A program made the translations under genes and the position numbers. A stretch of DNA of 64,000 bases, from positions 1,364,001 to 1,428,000 of the forward strand of contig NZ_RJJY01000002.1 in NCBI RefSeq assembly GCF_003751085.1. The letters run 5' to 3'. Positions 34,953 to 43,439 of this stretch are shown piece after piece. This DNA is from Micromonospora sp. Llam0. GTDB taxonomy: Bacteria; Actinomycetota; Actinomycetes; Mycobacteriales; Micromonosporaceae. Under the pieces are notes generated by a model. That model saw nothing but the letters and a program-made list of their open reading frames with translations, searched no databases and was not told where the DNA came from. The number at the start of each line of letters is the position of its first letter. Positions within the stretch are counted from its first letter, which is position 1.

Positions 34953-35828
34953 ATGATCGTCCGCTACCGGACCTCACTGGAAGACAACAGCCGCTGGCAG
35001 AACCTGCGTTTCCGCGACGGCGACATCGTCATCAGCACGCCGGCCAAGACCGGCACCACCTGGGTACAGATGATCTGCGCCCTGCTCATCTTCCAGTCGG
35101 CCGATCTGCCGGCACCGCTGGCCGCGCTGTCACCGTGGTTGGACACGCGGCTACGGCCGCCCGGTGCGGTGTGCGATCACCTTGAGGCCCAACGCCATCG
35201 ACGGTTCATCAAGACGCACACGCCACTCGACGGCATACCGTTCGACCACCGGGTCACCTATGTCGTGGTGGGTCGCGACCCCCGGGATGTGGCCGTGTCG
35301 CTGTACCACCACCGCAACAACCTCAAACCCTCCATTTTCGGGGCCCCGAGTGCCCGGCGCCAATCGATCCCGCCCAGCTTCCCGCAAAGCCTGCTGTCCT
35401 GGCTGAACAACGACGACGCGCCGCAGCACAACCTGGTCACGCTGAAGGGAATGGTCTGGCATCTGGCGGACGCCTGGTCACGCCGTCACCAGCCCAACGT
35501 GGCGCTGGTGCACTACCACGACCTGCGCCGCGACCTTCCCGGGCAGATGAGATGGCTGGCCGGCCTGCTCGGCATCGATGTCGCGGAAACCATGTGGCCG
35601 ATATTGGTCAACGCGGCCACTTTCGAACGGATGCGGCAGCGCTCCGCCTTACTCGCGCCGGACGCCGACATCCTCGACGACGCCGGGCGGTTCTTCCGCA
35701 GCGGACCATCCGGCGGCTGGCGAACGTGGCTTACCGAACAAGACCTGGACCGGTATGACAGGCGCCTCGCCGAACTGGCCGATCCCGAACTCATCGGCTG
35801 GCTGCACGCGGAAGTGGCGCCTTCCTGA
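34953..35828 (+). CDS. PAPS-dependent sulfotransferase
   Basis: This 291-aa cytosolic sulfotransferase has the 5'-phosphosulfate-binding loop ISTPAKTGTTWVQM (about residues 27-40), the 3'-phosphate-binding motif VVGRDPRDVAVSLYHH, and the C-terminal RSGPSGGWRTWL (similar to the RKG-GDWK motif). It moves sulfate from PAPS to an alcohol or amine. Placed after the KS cluster, it may tailor its product; alternatively it is a neighbour by chance. GGAGGA upstream supports ATG 34953. Confidence 0.85.
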   Translation: MIVRYRTSLEDNSRWQNLRFRDGDIVISTPAKTGTTWVQMICALLIFQSADLPAPLAALSPWLDTRLRPPGAVCDHLEAQRHRRFIKTHTPLDGIPFDHRVTYVVVGRDPRDVAVSLYHHRNNLKPSIFGAPSARRQSIPPSFPQSLLSWLNNDDAPQHNLVTLKGMVWHLADAWSRRHQPNVALVHYHDLRRDLPGQMRWLAGLLGIDVAETMWPILVNAATFERMRQRSALLAPDADILDDAGRFFRSGPSGGWRTWLTEQDLDRYDRRLAELADPELIGWLHAEVAPS

Positions 35829-35958
35829 GAACGGGAAGAGCGCCGCCAGAAGTTGACCAATGACGGCTGTCCGGTGGCCGGGAGTTCGCTCGGCCAGGTC
35901 AGTTCCCCCGCCGACAACGGCCAGGCCTGATCGCAGGCGTTTCACCAGGCCGGCTCGG

Positions 35959-36551
35959 GGTAGGCCGTCGCCATGCGACGTCTTCTCAGCGCAGCGCTCG
36001 CCGGCGCTGCCGGCTCCAGCGCCCTCAACATCGTCACCTACCTGGACATGACGCTGCGCGCCAGACCCGCGAGCCAGACACCCGAACAGACCGCCGACCG
36101 CCTCACCAGCACCCTGCACGTCGACCTCGGCGACGAGCAGACCGCCGCCAACCGGCACGCCGGAATCGGCCCCCTACTCGGATACGCCGCCGGCATCGGC
36201 GCCGCCGCCCTGTACGCCCTCGCCGACCCTGCCCGCCCCCGCTGGGCCACCGCCACCGCCGCGCTCACCGCCACCGCGATGATCGCCGCAGCCACGCCGA
36301 TGACCCTGCTCAAGGTCACCGACCCGCGCACCTGGAGCACCGCCGACTGGGTGACCGACCTGATACCCCACCTCGCCTACGGCGCGGTCACCGCCACGAC
36401 CTACCGGGCCCTACGGTCCTGACCCGCGGACCGGGACCTCGGTCCGGTCATCGGCAGCCGCCGGTCGGGTGCCAGAGCGTGTCGGGAACCGACCGTCCGG
36501 ACGTCGTCCCCACCAGAGCACGCCGGCCACGGCGAGCAGCGCGACCAGCGC
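35959..36551 (+). repeat. 593-bp inverted duplication, left copy
   Basis: This segment recurs in inverted orientation at 61086-61678 with only a few mismatches. It holds a complete small membrane-protein gene and the 3' end of a CcdA gene. The copies enclose a 24.5-kb redox/metal island, so recombination between them would invert that island. This copy is likely to be the source, because here the CcdA gene is whole. Confidence 0.85.
35973..36422 (+). CDS. Small membrane protein (149 aa), copy 1
   Basis: It has four hydrophobic segments: AALAGAAGSSALNIVTYLDM at the N-terminus, HAGIGPLLGYAAGIGAAALY in the middle, ATAALTATAMIAAATPMTLL, and a C-terminal one near LIPHLAYGAVTATTY. No catalytic motif is seen. 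An identical protein is encoded at 61215-61664. Its 3' end overlaps the convergent CcdA gene by a few bases. The function is unknown; it may be an envelope protein linked to the redox genes. Confidence 0.7.
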   Translation: MRRLLSAALAGAAGSSALNIVTYLDMTLRARPASQTPEQTADRLTSTLHVDLGDEQTAANRHAGIGPLLGYAAGIGAAALYALADPARPRWATATAALTATAMIAAATPMTLLKVTDPRTWSTADWVTDLIPHLAYGAVTATTYRALRS

Positions 36552-37334
36552 AGCCGAGAGGGTGACCGCGCCGGTCTGGGACAGCACCTCGGCCAGCCAG
36601 CGCTGCACCACGGCCGCGCCGTCCACGACGACGTCGCCGGACGCCGCGCCGCGCAACACCCGGGTCTCGTACCACCCGTACCAGGCCACATAGCCGCCGG
36701 CGACCACCAGCAGGAGGCCACCGGCCCGCGACAGCAGCGGGGCCGCTCGCCGGGCCCGGCGGATCAGGCCGTCCCGAGCCAGCGCGACGGCCACCGCCGC
36801 GACCGCCACGGTCAACCCCATGCCCGCCGCATACGCCACGAGCAGCCCGGCACCGGCGGCGACGGAACCGGCCCGGAAACTGGTCACCACGATGGCCAGG
36901 AACGGTCCGACGGTGCAGGACAGTGACGCTACCGCGTACGCCGCGCCGAAGGCGGCCATCGACGGCAGTGACCGGCTCACCGCCGGCCCCCGACCGGCCG
37001 CCACGCCCAGGCCGGGCAGCGTCCGGCCGGCCAGGAGCCAACCGCCGAGGCCGAGCAGCAGGACGCCCATGACGACGGTCACCCATGGCAGGTGACGCTG
37101 TATGGCACCGCCGGCCGGGGCCACCAGCAACCCGAACACACCGAACACGGCGACGAACCCCACGGTCATCGCTGCCGTCGTAACCAGCGCACGAAGCACG
37201 GCAGCCCCCCGTCCGGCGCTGCCGTCACCGACGACCAGGAACGACAGGTACGCCGGCAGCAACGCGAATCCGCACGGGTTGACCACCGCGAGCATCCCGG
37301 CGGCCACCGCCAACGCGAAGGGCGTCTCATTCAC
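36411..37334 (-). CDS. CcdA/DsbD-like transmembrane thiol transporter, copy A
   Basis: This 307-aa protein has six to eight membrane segments. The first redox Cys is in VVNPCGFALLPAYLSFL (about Cys21) and the second in VASLSCTVGPFLAIVVTSF, the pattern of CcdA. CcdA proteins carry electrons from cytosolic thioredoxin to extracytoplasmic thiol proteins. It lies directly downstream of a TlpA-like lipoprotein gene (3-base gap), its likely partner. A close paralogue is at 44193-45089. Confidence 0.85.
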   Translation of the reverse strand: MNETPFALAVAAGMLAVVNPCGFALLPAYLSFLVVGDGSAGRGAAVLRALVTTAAMTVGFVAVFGVFGLLVAPAGGAIQRHLPWVTVVMGVLLLGLGGWLLAGRTLPGLGVAAGRGPAVSRSLPSMAAFGAAYAVASLSCTVGPFLAIVVTSFRAGSVAAGAGLLVAYAAGMGLTVAVAAVAVALARDGLIRRARRAAPLLSRAGGLLLVVAGGYVAWYGWYETRVLRGAASGDVVVDGAAVVQRWLAEVLSQTGAVTLSAALVALLAVAGVLWWGRRPDGRFPTRSGTRPAAADDRTEVPVRGSGP

Positions 37335-37337
37335 CGG

Positions 37338-37853
37338 TCAGCCCACCAGCCCGTCGATCCGCCGCTTCAGCTCGTCGGGCTCCAGATAACCCCGAGCGGC
37401 CACGACCCCGTCGGAGTCGAGCAGGACGAACGTAGCCTGCGCCGTCACCCCCAACCGCTGCCACACCACCCCCTGGGCGTCAGCGAGCTGCGGAAACCCG
37501 TCGATGCCGGTCAGGGCGACGAACTCCCGCATCGCCTTCCGCTCGCCGAGTCCCGCCACACCCACCACCGTGGCACGGTCGACGTACTCGGTCGCCAGGG
37601 TCTTCACCGTCGGCGCCTCGGTCGCGCAGGTCGAGCACCACGGAGCCCAGAACCACAGCACAGCCGGTCTGCCCCGCAGCCGATCACCGGAGAACGTGGC
37701 TCCATCGACGGTGGCGACAGTGAAGGTCAGATCCACCGCCGCACCCGGGGAAGCCCCAGCGCCGCTGGTGTTCGGTGCCGCACCCTCGCCGCACCCGGCG
37801 AGAGCCAACGCGACCACAAGCACCAGCGCCGCACACACTCGCCGAATCACCAT
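37338..37853 (-). CDS. TlpA/ResA-like thioredoxin-fold lipoprotein, copy A
   Basis: This 171-aa protein has a lipoprotein signal peptide with lipobox ALAGC (Cys21). The mature thioredoxin fold holds the redox motif WFWAPWCSTCATEAP. It is predicted to sit on the outer face of the membrane and to reduce or oxidise disulfides, with electrons from the adjacent CcdA. Its paralogue at 45091 has WCPTC. Confidence 0.85.
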   Translation of the reverse strand: MVIRRVCAALVLVVALALAGCGEGAAPNTSGAGASPGAAVDLTFTVATVDGATFSGDRLRGRPAVLWFWAPWCSTCATEAPTVKTLATEYVDRATVVGVAGLGERKAMREFVALTGIDGFPQLADAQGVVWQRLGVTAQATFVLLDSDGVVAARGYLEPDELKRRIDGLVG

Positions 37854-37934
37854 CGATACTCCCGCCTGTCGTTCTGGCTGTGGTAGGCCACCCGCCCCCG
37901 GTCGAGCTCCGAACGGCGAATCCGGGATGGTCTG

Positions 37935-38741
37935 TCAGTCGCCGGTTTCAGCGGCGAGCCGGTCCCGGTCGAGCAGGGTGATCCGACCCCGGCCGAGCCG
38001 GAGGAGACCGCGCTCGGCGAACTCCCCGAGGATCTTCGTGGTCGTCTCCCGGGAGGTGCCCGCCAGAGCGGCGATCTGCTCGTGGGTGAGCCGGACCTGC
38101 TCCGCGCGCGCGGTGAGCGGCCGCCTGGCCGGCGGTGCCGCCAGTTGCAGCAGCAACCCCGCGATGCGCTGCGGCACGCTCTTGAACACGCTTTCGGACA
38201 GCCGGCGTTCCATCGCGAGCAGGCGCTGCCCGAGGATATCCGTGATGCGGGCGGCGATGCGCGGGTCGGACAGCAACTGCTCCTGTACGCAGGCGCGGTT
38301 CAGCACGCAGACCACCACCTCGTCGAGCGCCTCGGCGTAGTTGTCGTACATGTGCTGCCCGAGCAGGATCATCTCCCCGAAGATCGTCCCCGGGTTGATC
38401 AGGGAAGTGGTCAGGGCCCGCCCGTCGGAGGAGATCCGGAACAGGCGAACCCGGCCGGCCTTGAGGATGAACAGGGTTTCCACCGGGTTCGGAGGGGAGT
38501 ACAGCATCTCCCCCGGACGGTAGGTCCGCGATGGGGCGATCGCGGCGATCGCGTCCATCTCCGCCGGCGACAGATCCCGGAAAATGTCGACCTGACTCAA
38601 GCACCACACCTTGTCCTGATACACGGCGGCGCGCTCCATGGCGGCGACCTCCTCACGACGTCCGGGCGCCCAGGGCGGCGGTGCGGCACCCCAGGGCGGC
38701 TGGTCAAGCACGTCGAGGCTGTCTCCCAAACAGTACGACAT
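37935..38741 (-). CDS. CRP/FNR-family transcriptional regulator, copy A
   Basis: ATG 38741 (MSYCLGDSLDVLDQPPWGAA) is chosen because the paralogue at 60152 shares homology from this point; an upstream ATG 38870 would add 43 residues. A cNMP-binding-like domain (PGEMLYSPPNPVETLFILKA) and a C-terminal winged helix (LTHEQIAALAGTSRETTTKI) are clear. Conserved Cys residues near the N-terminus (SYCL, WCLSQVDIF) occur in both paralogues and could bind a metal or sense redox state. It is divergent from an AhpD-like gene, its likely target. Confidence 0.85.
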   Translation of the reverse strand: MSYCLGDSLDVLDQPPWGAAPPPWAPGRREEVAAMERAAVYQDKVWCLSQVDIFRDLSPAEMDAIAAIAPSRTYRPGEMLYSPPNPVETLFILKAGRVRLFRISSDGRALTTSLINPGTIFGEMILLGQHMYDNYAEALDEVVVCVLNRACVQEQLLSDPRIAARITDILGQRLLAMERRLSESVFKSVPQRIAGLLLQLAAPPARRPLTARAEQVRLTHEQIAALAGTSRETTTKILGEFAERGLLRLGRGRITLLDRDRLAAETGD

Positions 38742-39132
38742 CGGCAGGTCAGCGCCACGTGACGGCGCTGACGCGAGGTCCGACCGTGCGGCACGCGCTG
38801 CGCTGGTGGGGATCGGACGATCGGGGCTCGTCATCGACGAGCCGTTCCCAGCCGGGCCGTGTTCACGCAACTCCCAGGTGGCGAACCGGGCCTAGAGTCG
38901 CGGGTCGATCGCGCGGGACTGACCGCTGTAGCGCTGCCGGTGGCCATGCCGGTACCTCCGCGTCGACGACTCCCTCGGACGGCACCGACGGTAGGCGCGC
39001 ATCCGGTTCACGTTCGGTAAGCCAGCACACACAACGCACCGCCGGCAGCAGGTGCGTAAGCCGCCTTACAGACGCTCTTCGGCCGAGCGGGGACCGTAGG
39101 CGACGTCAACACGTCAACGAGAGGAGCCGAGG

Positions 39133-39675
39133 ATGCCCCGCGTCCCCGCACACACCCTGGACGACGCGCCCAAAGCCGCCCACGACATGCTCACCGCGCT
39201 GCGCGAGCGGTTCGGCAAGGTGCTGAACGTCCACGGCGGGATGGCCCACTCCCCCGTCGTGCTCGCCGCCTACACCGGCGTCCAAGCCGCCATCGCCGAG
39301 CACGGCAGCTTCGACGCCCGCACCCGGGAGGCGATCGCTCTCGCGGTCAGCGCCGTCAACGAGTGTGCGTACTGCCAGGCCGCCCACACGGTGGCCGCGC
39401 GCGGCGCGGGCCTGAGCCCCGACGAGGCGCTGGCGGCACGGGCCGGCACGCCGATCGAACCCCGCCTCGACGCGCTGCTAGTTGTGGCTCGGCAGGCCAC
39501 CACCGCGCGGGGCGAGGTCGACGAGCCGACCTGGCAGCAGGCCCTGGACGCCGGATGGAGCGCCGAGGAACTCACCGAGCTGTTCGCCCACGTGATGGCC
39601 AACATGTTCACCAACTACTTCAACCACTACGCCGGCACGGAGCTGGACCTACCGGCCGCTCCGCCGACCTCCTGA
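39133..39675 (+). CDS. AhpD/carboxymuconolactone decarboxylase-family protein, copy A
   Basis: This 180-aa protein has the AhpD-type redox motif ECAYCQAAHTV (CxxC with the following His), typical of alkylhydroperoxidase-like CMD proteins. The family reduces peroxides or relays electrons. The ribosome-binding site GAGAGGAG precedes ATG 39133. It faces a CRP-type gene and is followed by an HAD-gene remnant. A broken paralogue lies at 48490-49029, next to an intact HAD gene in the same relation. Confidence 0.85.
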   Translation: MPRVPAHTLDDAPKAAHDMLTALRERFGKVLNVHGGMAHSPVVLAAYTGVQAAIAEHGSFDARTREAIALAVSAVNECAYCQAAHTVAARGAGLSPDEALAARAGTPIEPRLDALLVVARQATTARGEVDEPTWQQALDAGWSAEELTELFAHVMANMFTNYFNHYAGTELDLPAAPPTS

Positions 39676-39739
39676 CGAGGCGTGCTCACGGCGGTGCTCC
39701 GGGCACGGCACTGGTGCCCGGAGCACCGCCCGAGGAGCA

Positions 39740-39890
39740 CGACCCGCAGCCCGGCCCACCGGAGCAACGCCGAGACGACCTCGACGCCACCGTTGGTCAG
39801 CGTCACCGCAGGCACACCGGCCTCGCGCAACGTCCGCAACGCCGGTTCCACGTCCGGATGCGGGTCCAGCTCCCACATCGCGTCCAGCAC
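39740..39890 (-). pseudogene. Fragment of an HAD-family dehalogenase-like gene
   Basis: The frame reads ELDPHPDVEPALRTLREAGV and TLTNGGVEVVSALLRWAG, matching the central part of the complete HAD gene at 49228. Both ends are lost, one of them at the IS481 fragment starting near 39905. It lies beside the AhpD-like gene, just as the intact HAD gene lies beside the second AhpD-like gene. Confidence 0.7.
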
Positions 39891-39921
39891 CTGTACTTGC
39901 CGAAAAGGTCATCCGGGCAGG

Positions 39922-40176
39922 TCAGGCGGCATGTTCGTATTCGTGGAGGATGCCGCCGAGGCGGTCGCGTCGGTGGATGTTCAGGTGGATGAGACGGTCC
40001 GGGTCGGTGATCGGTTCGGGCAGTGGCGCGAGTGGCCGGGCGTTGGCGATGCCCTGATGAGGGCGATGCTCGTTGTACAAGACCTCGTACTCGCGGAGCG
40101 CGTGTAGCAGGTGCCGCTGGTGGAGGATCAGGGTCTGGTCGAGGACCGCTTCGCCCTGATTATCAGAACACCGCAC
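39922..40176 (-). pseudogene. 3' end of an IS481-like transposase
   Basis: The C-terminal part of a DDE (integrase-core) transposase remains: HALREYEVLYNEHRPHQGIA, then a tail ending GGILHEYEHAA. The 5' part is absent. A related but non-identical 3' end occurs at 62117-62208, with the same downstream sequence GTCATCCGGGCAGGTCAGG. Two different insertions of one IS family are likely. Confidence 0.7.
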
Positions 40177-40537
40177 ATGCGCTCATCTGCCGCGATCCGG
40201 GCGTCGGCCGACCGCATGCTGGGAACTGAGCGTAGGCGTTGGCGCGAGGACAGGTGGGCCGATGTTCAGCGGCACGCCGTTCCTCGGGGGCACAGGGGGA
40301 TTCGGGTGGAGGCTGTGGGTGCTCCTTGGGTGCTCGGATGTTTCGGTGTGTGGATGGACTGACTGCCGGGTGCCCGGATTCTGACCCAAAGCAGCTGCCT
40401 GTTCGGTCGTGGCGGTCCGCACTTGCCGCGAGGACCAGCACCTACGCCGCTGGACGCAACGTCAACCGCTAGGACCACCGCGACAGGGTTGGTCAGTTGG
40501 TCACCGAGTGTATATAGTCCGCATTCGTCTTGATTTG
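40177..40537. other. Gene-free stretch
   Basis: No ORF with convincing codon use or a ribosome-binding site is seen. The sequence sits between an IS481 remnant and a tRNA-Lys 3' end, and is probably scar DNA from repeated insertions. Confidence 0.4.
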
Positions 40538-40583
40538 CTGACTTTTAATCAGTAGGTTCGGGGTTCGAGTCCCCGGCGGCCCA
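40538..40583 (+). other. 3' part of a tRNA-Lys(TTT) gene, likely attachment site
   Basis: The sequence CTGACTTTTAATCAG forms the anticodon stem-loop with anticodon TTT. It is followed by a T-arm (TCGGGGTTCGAGTCCCCGG) and the acceptor 3' strand GCGGCCCA. The 5' half of the tRNA is not present upstream. A partial tRNA of this kind is the usual att scar of an element integrated into a tRNA gene. Confidence 0.75.
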
Positions 40584-41204
40584 CAGAAAAAGGCCCTTGA
40601 ACTGCAAGTATATGCGGACATCTAATTGATGTGTGCCGACGGCTCGTGGGTTCTTCGCAGCGTCTGAACGGCGAACGCCCGCAACGGGCAGGGGGTGGTG
40701 GTCGACGATGGTGAGTGCCTGCGCGGCCAAGTCGTCGCCGCCGGCGGTGCCGATGTCCGCTGGTGGTGTGCACGGCGCCGCCGCCGGCCACGGCCAACCG
40801 CGACGGCGGTGGCGAGGATGCGGCGGCGGGGCAGGACGGTAACTCATCGGCGGCGGCCTTTCGTCGCGGCCGGCGTACCCGGCTCGACGCCTCGGTTGGG
40901 GCTCGGCGTCGTGGTACCGCTCGGCGTCCTGCTGGGGTGCGGGGTTGGTGCGGCACGCCGCGGACGTGGTCCGGCGGCGCAGTAGGACCGCAATCGCCCA
41001 CACGGTGGCGGCGGTGGTCAGGCCGACGGCGAGGGCGATCCCGCCGATCGCGGCGCCGCTGAGGCCGGCCAGGACACCGGCGACGATGAGCAGGTGCACG
41101 GTGCAGCAGGCGGCCATGGCGCCGGCCCCGCCAGCGATGGCGACCGAGGGGCTGGCGGAGCTGCGCTCGGGTGGGCCGTCGGTGGGCGGTGGCACGATGC
41201 TCAC
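40545..41204 (-). CDS. Small Cys-Cys membrane protein (mercury-transporter-like), 3' end uncertain
   Basis: GTG 41204 overlaps the ArsR stop (GTGA). The credible part is residues 1 to about 80: a membrane segment with a Cys pair (AGAMAACCTVHLLIVAGVLA) and a second one (AAIGGIALAVGLTTAATVWA). A Cys pair in a membrane helix is the pattern of MerT/MerC-type mercury carriers. After about residue 80 the frame is low-complexity and finally runs antisense through the tRNA fragment, so the true end is probably lost by a frameshift or by insertion. Confidence 0.5.
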   Translation of the reverse strand: MSIVPPPTDGPPERSSASPSVAIAGGAGAMAACCTVHLLIVAGVLAGLSGAAIGGIALAVGLTTAATVWAIAVLLRRRTTSAACRTNPAPQQDAERYHDAEPQPRRRAGYAGRDERPPPMSYRPAPPPHPRHRRRGWPWPAAAPCTPPADIGTAGGDDLAAQALTIVDHHPLPVAGVRRSDAAKNPRAVGTHQLDVRIYLQFKGLFLWAAGDSNPEPTD

Positions 41205-41578
41205 CCTTCCGGCCGGGGGGCAGGGGCGATCCGCACACACGCGGCCAGGGCGGTCGCGTTGTCGGCGGCCAGAGACCGGGCCAGCACGATCAGGTCGGCC
41301 ACCCGGGGGTCGGTGACCTGGTGGAACGTGCGCCGCCCGTCGCGGCGGGCCGCCACGTAGCCGCAGTCGGCCAAACAGGCAAGGTGGGTCGACACGCGGC
41401 CCTGAGCCAGCCCGACGTGCGTAACGCATTCGCCGACGGTGTGCGGCTCGTGCAGCAGGAACTCCAGCAGCCGCAGCCTGGTCGGGTCGGCCAGGGCGCG
41501 GAAGAACTTGGCCACCATCGCCACCCCCTCGTCCTCGATGGGCAGCAGCGCCCCGATCGGCGCCGAACGCTGGCTCAC
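41201..41578 (-). CDS. ArsR-family repressor of the mercury-resistance genes
   Basis: This 125-aa winged-helix repressor has ADPTRLRLLEFLLHEPHTVG then ECVTHVGLAQGRVSTHLACL. Cys residues in ECVTHVG and HLACLADCGYV are candidate Hg-binding ligands. As in the Streptomyces mer system, an ArsR-type protein rather than a MerR type is divergent from merA. Two operator-like repeats lie in the 100-bp gap. The Cys-Cys membrane gene follows with a four-base overlap. Confidence 0.85.
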   Translation of the reverse strand: MSQRSAPIGALLPIEDEGVAMVAKFFRALADPTRLRLLEFLLHEPHTVGECVTHVGLAQGRVSTHLACLADCGYVAARRDGRRTFHQVTDPRVADLIVLARSLAADNATALAACVRIAPAPRPEG

Positions 41579-41601
41579 CTCACCACCCCAATTTCTGGAA
41601 T

Positions 41602-41654
41602 CATCCGGATAACCAGATGCTAGCGTAGGACCTGTTCATCTGGATAGCAGGATG
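41602..41654. promoter_or_regulatory. Twin operator-like repeats between ArsR gene and merA
   Basis: CATCCGGATAACCAGATG (41602-41619) and CATCTGGATAGCAGGATG (41637-41654) are near-identical 18-mers, 35 bp apart start to start. Each has CATC/GATG inverted half-sites. The spacing puts them on nearly the same face of the helix. ArsR binding that shuts off both divergent promoters is inferred. The second site ends just before the merA ribosome-binding site. Confidence 0.65.
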
Positions 41655-41678
41655 GTTCCGGCTGTGGAGGAGACCGTG

Positions 41679-43100
41679 ATGCGGTACGACCTGGCGATCA
41701 TCGGCTCCGGCGGTGGGGCGTTCGCGGCCGCGATCACCGCCCGCCGCCGGGGCGTGTCTGTGGTGATGATCGAGCAAGGCACGGTCGGCGGGACGTGTGT
41801 GAACACCGGGTGCGTGCCGTCCAAGGCGCTGCTGGCCGCGGCGGAGGCCCGCCATGTCGCCCTTGACCACCGGTTCCCCGGCGTGGCCACCAGTGCCGGT
41901 CCTGTGGACTGGCCGGCCCTGGCCGGAGCCAAGAACGACCTGGTCGAGGCGATGCGGGCGGACAAGTACGGCGACCTGGCCGCCGAGTACGGCTGGCAGA
42001 TCCTGGCCGGCACCGCCCGGTTCTCCGGCGATCCGGACGCACCGCTGCTGGAGGTCGACCTCGCCGACGGCGGCACCCAGACATTGGAGGCGGCCCATTA
42101 CCTGGTGGCGACCGGGTCGGCGCCATGGGCCCCGCCGATCGACGGCCTCGCCGACGCCGGGTATCTGACCTCCACCACCGCGATGGACCTCGACCACCTG
42201 CCCGCTTCGATGATCGCCATCGGGGGCAACGCGATCGGGCTGGAACAGGCCCAGCTCTTCACCCGCCTCGGGGCCCAGGTCACCGTCATCGAGGCCCTCG
42301 ATCGGTTGGCTCCGTTCGAGGAGCCGGAGATCTCCCAGGTGATCGAGGAGGTGTTCGCCGATGAGGGCATCGCCGTACACACCGCGGCGACGGTCACCGC
42401 CGTCGGCCGGGACACCGCCGGCTACCGGGTCGCGGTGACCCTCGCCGGTGGCGACGTCAAGGAACTGACCGGCGAGCAGCTGCTGGTGGCCACCGGCCGC
42501 CACCCGGTCACCGCCGGGCTGAACCTCGACCTCGTGGGCGTCGAGGTCGGCGACCGGGGCAAGATCGTCGTCGACGCCGGCCTGCGCACCACCAACCCGA
42601 GGATCTGGGCCGCCGGGGACGTCACCGGCCACCCCCAGTTCGTGTACGTTGCCGCCGCGCACGGCACACTGATCGCCGACAACGCCTTCGACCGCACCGA
42701 GCGCGGCGTCGACTACGCCACCCTGCCGCGGGTCACGTTCACTACCCCGGCCATCGCCTCGGCCGGCATGACCGACGCCCAGGCCATCGCGGCCGGGCAC
42801 CGGTGTGACTGCCGGGTCCTGCCGCTGGAGTATGTGCCCCGGGCGGTGGTCAACCGGGACACCCGCGGCCTGGTCAAACTCGTCGCCGACGCCGACACCG
42901 GCCGGCTGCTGGGCGCGCACGTCATCGCCGAGGGCGCCGGTGAGGTGATCGCCACCGCGGTGTACGCGCTGGCCAACCACATGACCGTGGCGAAGATCGC
43001 CGACCTGTGGTGCCCGTACCTGACCATGGCCGAGGCGCTCAAACTCGCCGCCCAGACATACACCCGCGACGTGTCCAAGCTGTCCTGCTGCGCTGCCTGA
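41679..43100 (+). CDS. merA: Mercuric reductase
   Basis: This 473-aa flavoenzyme reduces Hg(II) to Hg(0) with NADPH. ATG 41679 follows GGAGGAG by seven bases; the upstream ATG 41652 lies inside an operator. The active-site Cys40/Cys45 pair (GGTCVNTGCVPSKALLAAAE), the FAD motif (LAIIGSGGGAFAAAITARRR), the NADPH motif (MIAIGGNAIGLEQAQ) and the C-terminal Cys-Cys pair (VSKLSCCAA) are all present. It lacks an N-terminal HMA domain, as Streptomyces MerA does, and has the same length. It is divergent from the ArsR repressor. Confidence 0.92.
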   Translation: MRYDLAIIGSGGGAFAAAITARRRGVSVVMIEQGTVGGTCVNTGCVPSKALLAAAEARHVALDHRFPGVATSAGPVDWPALAGAKNDLVEAMRADKYGDLAAEYGWQILAGTARFSGDPDAPLLEVDLADGGTQTLEAAHYLVATGSAPWAPPIDGLADAGYLTSTTAMDLDHLPASMIAIGGNAIGLEQAQLFTRLGAQVTVIEALDRLAPFEEPEISQVIEEVFADEGIAVHTAATVTAVGRDTAGYRVAVTLAGGDVKELTGEQLLVATGRHPVTAGLNLDLVGVEVGDRGKIVVDAGLRTTNPRIWAAGDVTGHPQFVYVAAAHGTLIADNAFDRTERGVDYATLPRVTFTTPAIASAGMTDAQAIAAGHRCDCRVLPLEYVPRAVVNRDTRGLVKLVADADTGRLLGAHVIAEGAGEVIATAVYALANHMTVAKIADLWCPYLTMAEALKLAAQTYTRDVSKLSCCAA

Positions 43101-43182
43101 ACCCCGCGCCGCCGCGACGCGACCGTGAGACGACGACGGGGCGACGCGCGATGCGCATCAGAGATCTGGTCGAGGATCTGGC

Positions 43183-43222
43183 CATCACCCGGGTTGCCGG
43201 GTACCCGGCAACCCGGGTGATG
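43183..43222. repeat. 40-bp perfect palindrome downstream of merA
   Basis: CATCACCCGGGTTGCCGGGT is followed directly by its exact reverse complement, with no spacer. The RNA would fold into a 20-bp hairpin. It lies 83 bases after the merA stop and could end transcription (no T-run follows), bind a dimeric protein, or be a recombination scar. See the findings. Confidence 0.8.
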
Positions 43223-43439
43223 GAGCCGGTCAGCACCCGCCTGTACCAGTTGGAGTCACCGCAGAATCGGGCCCGCGAGGACGCTGCCCGCCCCGGCGCG
43301 CCCTACCGGATCGTGGCGCGATCAGCTCACCGGTGCATCCCGCAGGTGCCCTGTCCGCAGCGGTACTCCACATCGGACAACAGCTTTATATGAGAGACCA
43401 AGAAGGAAAGCCATGACCGACGCCAACAGCGCCACCCCG

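Noticed and set aside
40545..40640. Protein tail ending GDSNPEPTD at the end of the Cys-Cys membrane ORF
   Set aside because: These residues are the antisense reading of the tRNA-Lys fragment, a common false protein end, so the real gene end lies upstream or is lost.
43151..43393. 80-aa ORF after merA, considered as merB or another mer gene
   Set aside because: It runs straight through the 40-bp palindrome, has no MerB Cys motifs and no clear ribosome-binding site.
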